Shown: positions 9,301 to 12,919 of the stretch, piece after piece
Numbering within the stretch: the first letter of the stretch is position 1
Layout of the letters: each line of letters begins with the position of its first letter
NCBI GenBank assembly: GCA_023263235.1
Contig: JALQXE010000075.1
Location: 1 to 12,919, forward strand
Source: Sediminibacterium sp.
GTDB taxonomy: Bacteria; Bacteroidota; Bacteroidia; Chitinophagales; Chitinophagaceae
DNA length: 12,919 nt
Direction: 5' to 3'
Notes under the pieces: generated by a model
Told to the model about the DNA's origin: nothing
Seen by the model: the letters and a program-made list of their open reading frames with translations, nothing else
Databases searched by the model: none
Translations under genes and position numbers: made by a program

Positions 9301-9362
9301 ACACAAAACCCCAATGTTGTAATAAAAATGACAATTAAACTGGTCGCTGATTTTTTGAACAT
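6354..9362 (-). CDS. Exported tetratricopeptide repeat protein, about 25 repeats
   Basis: The product has 1002 residues. The N-terminus MFKKSATSLIVIFITTLGF is a signal peptide, with likely cleavage after VNG at 26. The Cys at 20 is not in a good lipobox, so a soluble periplasmic or membrane-associated form is more likely than a lipoprotein. The rest is an almost unbroken array of helical repeats of about 30-40 residues with the TPR pattern; I count about 25. Examples are ALGRYYFNQNRDTEAFASF, KLGIVYFNLNKNEAALQNF and LLGDIYMAQKDNFNAIATY. Parts resemble the YbgF/BamD-like TPR class, and automated pipelines may call it a tol-pal system protein YbgF, but the coiled-coil domain of true YbgF is absent. 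It is the first gene of the minus-strand run and is divergent from the thioesterase gene across 127 nt. A scaffold role for envelope proteins such as the adjacent barrel is an inference. Confidence 0.85.
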   Translation of the reverse strand: MFKKSATSLIVIFITTLGFCVNVNGQNGISNSLANAPFEKGMDALKIGDTVLAFQYIQSAYVFDDNKEDIGFYFHTLSLIVNRVNAEQDAKKWLSSCHNRIYQSKLSFALGRYYFNQNRDTEAFASFDKVSLDDLDNDDIILMKYLKGYLNFKAGNWDKASSLLNAVRQVKNNPNYTNANYYAGFIALEKKDFNNALNYFQIAAQNESYAKLTPFYISQLYYFIGDVEKAMLACEAALKVDGQFYELKLKQLMGHLLFEKKQYEKALPFLSEYIAVQKNVDPQDLYQLSFCYFQSQNWEKAIPGFKELANVEDSLGQNSMYLLATSYLKVNDKNGAKNAFLICATKSLNLAQKEISLFNYGKLCVELKEYSNAISTLDKFMNTYANSIYKEEAKSLWISALAYSNNFIQAKEAYESVQNPSTELLKLYPSILYGRATLYINDGQIEKAYPLLEQILNTPYNTKILPFAKFWLGELSYKLGRIDMAIEILERFLLDPIEVGEVSQRHAKYTLGYCYLKKANYQKALGLFSDVSKYNHSNMIEAYQQDAYLRLGDCQMMTKQYKQALEVYENAIEWEWVTTDYATLQKAIIVGGMGKANDKIKILKDFVLQFPKSPYLNDAYMELSDTYTNQENFEAAIEPLSKVLLDKKAISYYPQAYYKLGIVYFNLNKNEAALQNFRDLYSAYPNSIESENAEEFIRNIYIEDQTPELFVQFMNAYGKPLAINEQDSLTFKAAILKYEQKKFSDAAQGFKKYLSAFPSGKNQLDAINIVAEIEYAQQNYDSAAYYFGLVANQSPNKFAERASLLAARLNYFNLKNYDLAEKYFNLLYSISTQQENKNEALKGLLRCGYKNEKWQECAIIANKIIQDKSSAPDDIVIANMALYHQALINKDSSTATQILTKVIKSNSTLITAEAHYLLAKLYLDQQKLTLAEKTAFEVIKKQSSYEYWVTKSYILLGDIYMAQKDNFNAIATYKSVAENANIEELKLEATNKLKLLVETSNN

Positions 9363-9429
9363 AAATCCATTGTTTATTAATACCCTAAAATTAAGCCCTC
9401 TTAATACAACGTATTGTTAAATAGACTTA

Positions 9430-9461
9430 TTGTGGAAAAACAGATTGAATGCGTAATTTTG
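9430..9461 (+). promoter_or_regulatory. Putative Bacteroidota-type promoter for the thioesterase gene
   Basis: A TTG at 9430-9432 and a TAATTTTG at 9454-9461 are 21 nt apart, which fits the -33/-7 arrangement TTG-N17-23-TAnnTTTG. The -7 element lies 28 nt before the ATG at 9490. It falls in the 127-nt spacer to the divergent TPR gene. This is the best promoter match in the window. The minus-strand promoter for the TPR gene is less clear: a TAATTTTA on that strand has one mismatch and no well-spaced TTG. Confidence 0.5.
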
Positions 9462-9489
9462 TCAACAAATACAATAAATCAAAGAACAC

Positions 9490-9900
9490 ATGTACGAACA
9501 CAATACCACAATTCGAGTGAGATATGCCGAGGCAGACCCCATGAACGTTGTTTATTACGGCAATTATGCTCAATACTTTGAGGTGGGCAGAGTAGAAAGC
9601 TTAAGAGCACTAGGAATTAGCTACAAATCAATGGAGGAAATGGGCTATATGTTACCAGTTGTTGAATTGAATATAAAATACCTGAGATCAGCAAAATATG
9701 ACGATTTAATCACTATTAAAACCATGATTAAACAGCTACCCGTGGATCACCGTATTCAGTTTGATCAAGAAATATACAATGAAGCTGGGAAACTTTTAAC
9801 TATTGGAACCGTAAAACTGTATTTCATGGATAATACACTTACAAAAAAAGCTGCAATGCCTCCATTTTTAAGCGAAAAACTAAGCCCCTATTTTAGTTAA
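9490..9900 (+). CDS. Acyl-CoA thioesterase, YbgC/4-hydroxybenzoyl-CoA thioesterase family
   Basis: The product is a 136-residue single-domain hotdog-fold enzyme, the usual length for the family, expected to hydrolyse acyl-CoA thioesters in the cytosol as a tetramer. The active-site signature is RYAEADPMNVVYYGNYAQY, with the likely catalytic Asp16 and, from about 21, the helix VYYGNYAQYFEVGRVE. Family members usually have Gly where Asn19 stands (DxMG). The second half (LNIKYLRSAKYDDLITIKT, then a beta-strand rich tail) is typical. In proteobacteria ybgC lies beside tol-pal genes. Here it is divergent from an exported TPR protein, which is only a loose parallel. It is followed 46 nt later by cinA. 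The natural acyl substrate cannot be inferred. Confidence 0.92.
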   Translation: MYEHNTTIRVRYAEADPMNVVYYGNYAQYFEVGRVESLRALGISYKSMEEMGYMLPVVELNIKYLRSAKYDDLITIKTMIKQLPVDHRIQFDQEIYNEAGKLLTIGTVKLYFMDNTLTKKAAMPPFLSEKLSPYFS

Positions 9901-9946
9901 AACGCCTTATTTTGATTTACTTTGCAGCACATTAATTTTTGTTTAA

Positions 9947-11203
9947 ATGCAATTGATAAAAGCGTCCATAATCACTGTTGGTGATGAGTTACTGATTGGT
10001 CAAGTAATAGACACCAATAGTGCATATATCGCTCAATCACTCAATAAAATTGGGGTTACAGTAAACAATAGAATTGCTGTTGGTGATGATAAAGATGCAA
10101 TTTTAGAAACCTTATCCATTACTTCAAAACAAAGCAATATCATTATACTCACGGGAGGTTTAGGGCCCACAGCTGATGATATTACCAAGCCTCTATTAAA
10201 TGAATATTTTGGCGGGAAATTAATTACCCACCAACCTACCCTTGATCACATCACAGATATTTTTGTAAATAAATACAAGCGTCCGCTAATTGATAGAAAT
10301 ATTAAACAAGCCGAGGTACCTGATGTATGCGAAGTGCTTTTTAATGAAAATGGAACTGCTCCTGGGATGCTTTTTAACAAAGATGGAATACTTTATTTTT
10401 CATTACCAGGTGTGCCTCACGAAATGAAAGGTTTGGTTGATAAGTACGTAATCCCAAAAATAAAGGAAGCCTTTAGCACCCCCACCATTGTACACAGAAC
10501 TTTATTGACTGCAGGAATTGGGGAGTCCTTCCTTGCTGAAATAATTGTTGATTTTGAAAAAGCCCTCCCAAGTCATATTAAATTGGCTTATTTACCCAAT
10601 TTTGGTATGGTTCGATTGAGACTTACTGGAACTGGTTTAGATGAAAATACATTGATTTCCAATATAGAAAAAGCGTTTACTGAACTTAAAATTAAGGTAG
10701 CAGCATATTTGGTTACCGATAAGGACGAATCCATGGAAGTGGTTGTGGGTAGTTTATTAAAAGCCAACAATCAAACTGTGGCTACGGCAGAAAGTTGTAC
10801 AGGTGGATACATAGGTCATTTATTATCAAAACATGCTGGTTCCTCCCAGTTTTATACGGGAGGAATTATTAGTTATGACAACCGGATAAAAACGGAATTT
10901 TTGGACGTATCTAAAGATATTTTACATACCGTAGGTGCGGTAAGTAAGGAGGCGGTTGAACAAATGGCCATTGCAGTAAGGGAAAAGATGAACACCGATT
11001 ATGGCGTTTCGGTGAGCGGGATTATGGGGCCATCGGGCCAAACAGAAGAAAAACCTCTTGGAATGGTATGGATTGGGGTTGCCAATAAGGAAAAAGTATA
11101 TTCCAAGGTTTTATACCTACGTTTTGACAGATCAAGAAATATAGAAGTAACTGCAACACAAGCTATAAATTTACTTAGGTTGTTAATAATCAATAAGATT
11201 TAG
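9947..11203 (+). CDS. cinA: CinA-like protein: MoCF-type domain plus nicotinamide-nucleotide amidohydrolase (PncC) domain
   Basis: The product has 418 residues, the usual full length of CinA. Residues 1 to about 170 form the molybdopterin-binding-like (COG1058) domain: VGDELLIGQVIDTNS at 11-25 and TGGLGPTADD at 69-78. A middle linker domain follows. From about 255 the PncC domain hydrolyses NMN to nicotinate mononucleotide and ammonia in pyridine nucleotide recycling. Its motifs are AESCTGG at 281-287, YDNRIK at 310-315, and SGIMGPSGQTEEKPLG from 357. That last motif normally reads close to GIAGPxGGxxxKPVG, so Met360 and Gln365 are departures. The name competence-inducible comes from Streptococcus and does not imply competence here. 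The ATG lies 5 nt after a TTTTTG tract, suggesting a very short leader. The E2 gene starts 16 nt downstream. Confidence 0.95.
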   Translation: MQLIKASIITVGDELLIGQVIDTNSAYIAQSLNKIGVTVNNRIAVGDDKDAILETLSITSKQSNIIILTGGLGPTADDITKPLLNEYFGGKLITHQPTLDHITDIFVNKYKRPLIDRNIKQAEVPDVCEVLFNENGTAPGMLFNKDGILYFSLPGVPHEMKGLVDKYVIPKIKEAFSTPTIVHRTLLTAGIGESFLAEIIVDFEKALPSHIKLAYLPNFGMVRLRLTGTGLDENTLISNIEKAFTELKIKVAAYLVTDKDESMEVVVGSLLKANNQTVATAESCTGGYIGHLLSKHAGSSQFYTGGIISYDNRIKTEFLDVSKDILHTVGAVSKEAVEQMAIAVREKMNTDYGVSVSGIMGPSGQTEEKPLGMVWIGVANKEKVYSKVLYLRFDRSRNIEVTATQAINLLRLLIINKI

Positions 11204-11206
11204 CCT

Positions 11207-11214
11207 TATTTTTG
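11207..11214 (+). promoter_or_regulatory. Putative -7 element immediately upstream of the E2 gene
   Basis: TATTTTTG matches TAnnTTTG and ends 5 nt before the ATG at 11220. A TTG at 11180-11182 is 24 nt upstream, one more than the usual spacing limit. If functional, transcription would begin at or next to the start codon, giving a leaderless or nearly leaderless message. Alternatively translation could start at the in-frame ATG 11229. Readthrough from cinA is equally possible. Confidence 0.3.
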
Positions 11215-11219
11215 TAAAA

Positions 11220-12698
11220 ATGTCCCGTATGCCGCTTGTTGACTTAGTGATGCCCAAATTGGGCGAAAGTATAATGGAAGCGACCATATTAAAATGGTAC
11301 AAGCAAGTAGGTGATACTATTCAGCTTGACGAAACCTTATTAGACATTGCCACTGATAAAGTAGACAGTGAGGTGCCATCCACTGTTGGAGGCGTTATTA
11401 AAGAAATTCTATTTGAAGTGAATGCAGTGGTTCCAATTGGAGCAGTCATAGCAAGAATTGAATCTCAAAATGGATTGGTTGAGAAAACAGAAATTATTGA
11501 AACTCCATCAATTCCCATTCCTGAAAAAATTAACTTGCCTGAAACTACAGTTGAAAAAGTTGAAGCGGAAACAGTTCCTTTCACACCAAGTAATACAATA
11601 CCGTCAAGTCCTGTTACCCAATCCACAGGCCAAAATTATACAACAGAAAATATCATTGGTGAGCCAAAATTTTATTCTCCTTTGGTATTAAGTATTGCGC
11701 AAAGTGAAGGCATTGGATTAAACGAATTACAGTTCATAAATGGAACAGGCAATGAAGGAAGAGTTACTAAAAAAGATATCTTAAATTATATCGCTGCTAA
11801 AAAAGCGGGAGTAGTTAATAACCAAACTACACAAATTGCAGCTACTGAAATTATTAGCACGGTTCAATCTACTCCTCAAAGCAAACCATTGGATGCTTTA
11901 CTAACTGAACAAAGTCCATTCTCTACTCAATCGAGCAATGCAAAATTTGCGAGTCCCGATGATGTAATCTTATCTGGAAATACGGAGATAAAAGAAATGG
12001 ATAGAATGAGAAAGCTTATTGCAAAGCATATGGTGGATAGCGTGCAAACCAGCCCTCATGTAACTTCTTTTGTTGAAGTAGATGTTACAAATATGGTTGT
12101 TTGGAGAGAAAAAGTAAAACAATTGTTTGAAAAAAGAGAAGGCACAAAACTTACTTATACTCCTATGTTCTTGGAAACCATTGCTGCCACCCTTGAACAA
12201 TTCCCATTAATCAATGCTAGTTTACAAGGCGACAATATTGTTTATAAAAAAGATATAAATATTGGAATGGCTACTGCCCTACCTTCGGGCAATTTAATTG
12301 TTCCTGTTATAAAAGGTGCTAACCAATTAAGTATTGTTGGCATTACAAAAGCAGTAAACAATTTAGCAAATGCAGCAAGAAACAATCAATTAAAACCAAC
12401 GGATACAAAAGATGGTACTTTTACAATAACCAATGTTGGTACTTTTGGAAGCATTATGGGCACCCCCATTATTAATCAACCTCAGGTTGCCATTCTAGCT
12501 TTAGGTGCCATTAAAAAGAGACCAGTAGTTATTGAAACTTCAGCAGGTGACGCCATTGGAATAAGACATATGATGTACTTATCAATGAGCTATGATCACA
12601 GAATTGTAGACGGAGCCATTGGTACTCAATTTTTATCCGCTGTTGCAAAAGCATGCGAAAGTTGGGATGTAAACCGCCAATGGTTTCAGTACGTTTAG
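11220..12698 (+). CDS. 2-oxo-acid dehydrogenase dihydrolipoamide acyltransferase (E2) subunit
   Basis: The 492-residue product is the core of a 2-oxo-acid dehydrogenase complex and transfers the acyl group from lipoyl-lysine to CoA. A single lipoyl domain covers about 5-80 (VMPKLGESIMEATILKW; lipoylated Lys47 in ATDKVDSE). A Pro/Thr/Ser/Glu-rich linker follows, then a peripheral subunit-binding domain at about 150-195 (FYSPLVLSIAQSEGI ... GRVTKKDILNYIAAK), a second linker, and the catalytic domain from about 255 to the end. Its active site is DHRIVDG with His460 and Asp464. The GES...EAT lipoyl signature and SMSYDHRIVDG resemble the branched-chain (BkdB) or 2-oxoglutarate types more than pyruvate E2; branched-chain is my preference but is not proven. 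No E1 or E3 gene is in the window. ATG 11229 (Met4) is an alternative start. No terminator hairpin is visible after the stop. Confidence 0.95.
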   Translation: MSRMPLVDLVMPKLGESIMEATILKWYKQVGDTIQLDETLLDIATDKVDSEVPSTVGGVIKEILFEVNAVVPIGAVIARIESQNGLVEKTEIIETPSIPIPEKINLPETTVEKVEAETVPFTPSNTIPSSPVTQSTGQNYTTENIIGEPKFYSPLVLSIAQSEGIGLNELQFINGTGNEGRVTKKDILNYIAAKKAGVVNNQTTQIAATEIISTVQSTPQSKPLDALLTEQSPFSTQSSNAKFASPDDVILSGNTEIKEMDRMRKLIAKHMVDSVQTSPHVTSFVEVDVTNMVVWREKVKQLFEKREGTKLTYTPMFLETIAATLEQFPLINASLQGDNIVYKKDINIGMATALPSGNLIVPVIKGANQLSIVGITKAVNNLANAARNNQLKPTDTKDGTFTITNVGTFGSIMGTPIINQPQVAILALGAIKKRPVVIETSAGDAIGIRHMMYLSMSYDHRIVDGAIGTQFLSAVAKACESWDVNRQWFQYV

Positions 12699-12743
12699 TG
12701 TAACCCCCAATCCCTACCCTTCATAATAGCTGGTACTCCATTA

Positions 12744-12917
12744 CTCATCCAAGTTGGCATTGGTTCTCCTTTTAAATAATTCTGGCATAGAGTCAAGTTA
12801 GAAAAGAATCTTTTAAAGTATTGTTGCATGAGTAATAGCACCATACATTTCAACATAAAAATCGGGTGGTAAGTAACTTTCGACTACTAAACAAAGCATC
12901 CAAAAAGTATCTTCTTC
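12744..12917 (-). pseudogene. Possible TBC (Rab-GAP)-like fragment interrupted by TAA codons, runs off the right edge
   Basis: Read on the minus strand from the window edge, codons 1-34 (12917-12816) give a peptide beginning EEDTFWMLCLVVESYLPP. This resembles the mid-part of eukaryotic TBC domains (EEEAFWLL...E..LP..YY..). After a TAA at 12815-12813 the same frame gives KILF, a second TAA at 12800-12798, then LDSMPELFKRRTNANLDE, which resembles the following TBC segment (elL...PeLykhl), and a third TAA at 12743-12741. There is no start codon in view and no in-frame CAA or CAG. The tail beyond (12699-12743) shows nothing recognisable. It may be eukaryotic DNA joined to a bacterial contig, a decayed transferred fragment, or a chance match. 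The assignment is by eye only. Confidence 0.3.
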
Positions 12918-12919
12918 AT

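Noticed and set aside
9460..9465. A TTGACA hexamer on the minus strand upstream of the TPR gene
   Set aside because: Bacteroidota primary sigma factor does not use this -35 element, and no matching -10 is placed correctly.
11458..11691. A 77-codon frame within the E2 linker region
   Set aside because: It is a frame-shifted reading of the repetitive E2 linker, with a Lys/Leu-rich artefact product.
12695..12829. A 44-codon minus-strand frame starting MQQYFKRFF and ending at the E2 stop
   Set aside because: It is short and overlaps the TBC-like frame in another phase. A faint reverse-transcriptase-like stretch (PTWMSNGVPAIMKG) is too weak to call.
12887..12919. MKKILFGCFV at the right edge, like the start of a signal peptide
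   Set aside because: The frame stops after 10 codons, and the overlapping TBC-like frame explains the sequence better.

Overview
The window looks like a stretch of a Bacteroidota chromosome, most likely close to Chitinophagaceae/Sphingobacteriia. The signs are AT-rich coding sequence, weak Shine-Dalgarno signals, TAnnTTTG-type -7 promoter elements, a long outer-membrane-associated TPR protein paired with a plug-less beta-barrel, a lipoprotein glutaminyl cyclase, and a fused SpmA/SpmB-type membrane protein. Most of it is ordinary core-genome content. No phage, insertion sequence, CRISPR array, tRNA or rRNA was seen.

Layout: (1) 1-1080, minus strand: the N-terminal 360 codons of an SpmA-SpmB fusion (nucleoside recognition/Gate domains), running off the left edge. 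(2) 1160-3096, plus strand: ychF and, 8 nt later, a lipoprotein glutaminyl-peptide cyclotransferase of the beta-propeller type. (3) 3113-9362, minus strand: a tightly packed four-gene run, transcribed as TPR protein (1002 aa), outer-membrane beta-barrel (602 aa), small tail-anchored HU/CCDC81-like protein (163 aa) and zinc-ribbon SAM methyltransferase (305 aa), with gaps of 11, 5 and 6 nt. This looks like one envelope operon. (4) 9490-12698, plus strand: YbgC-like acyl-CoA thioesterase, CinA, and the E2 subunit of a 2-oxo-acid dehydrogenase complex. (5) 12699-12919: a 221-nt tail with no intact gene.

The gene groups are not one pathway. Genes 3113-9362 probably act together at the cell envelope. 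The plus-strand genes at the right serve thioester metabolism, NAD/nucleotide salvage and 2-oxo-acid oxidation, and seem to have their own promoters close to the start codons.

The least expected signal is at the right edge. On the minus strand, 12744-12917 reads as a peptide resembling the eukaryotic TBC (Rab-GAP) domain, interrupted by two in-frame TAA codons and followed by a third. This could be an assembly chimera with eukaryotic DNA (possibly ciliate, where TAA encodes Gln), a decayed transferred fragment, or chance. It rests on pattern recognition alone. Other points worth a look are an Arg where YchF normally has a catalytic His, a lysine-saturated segment at the N-terminus of the beta-barrel protein, and near-leaderless starts for cinA and the E2 gene.
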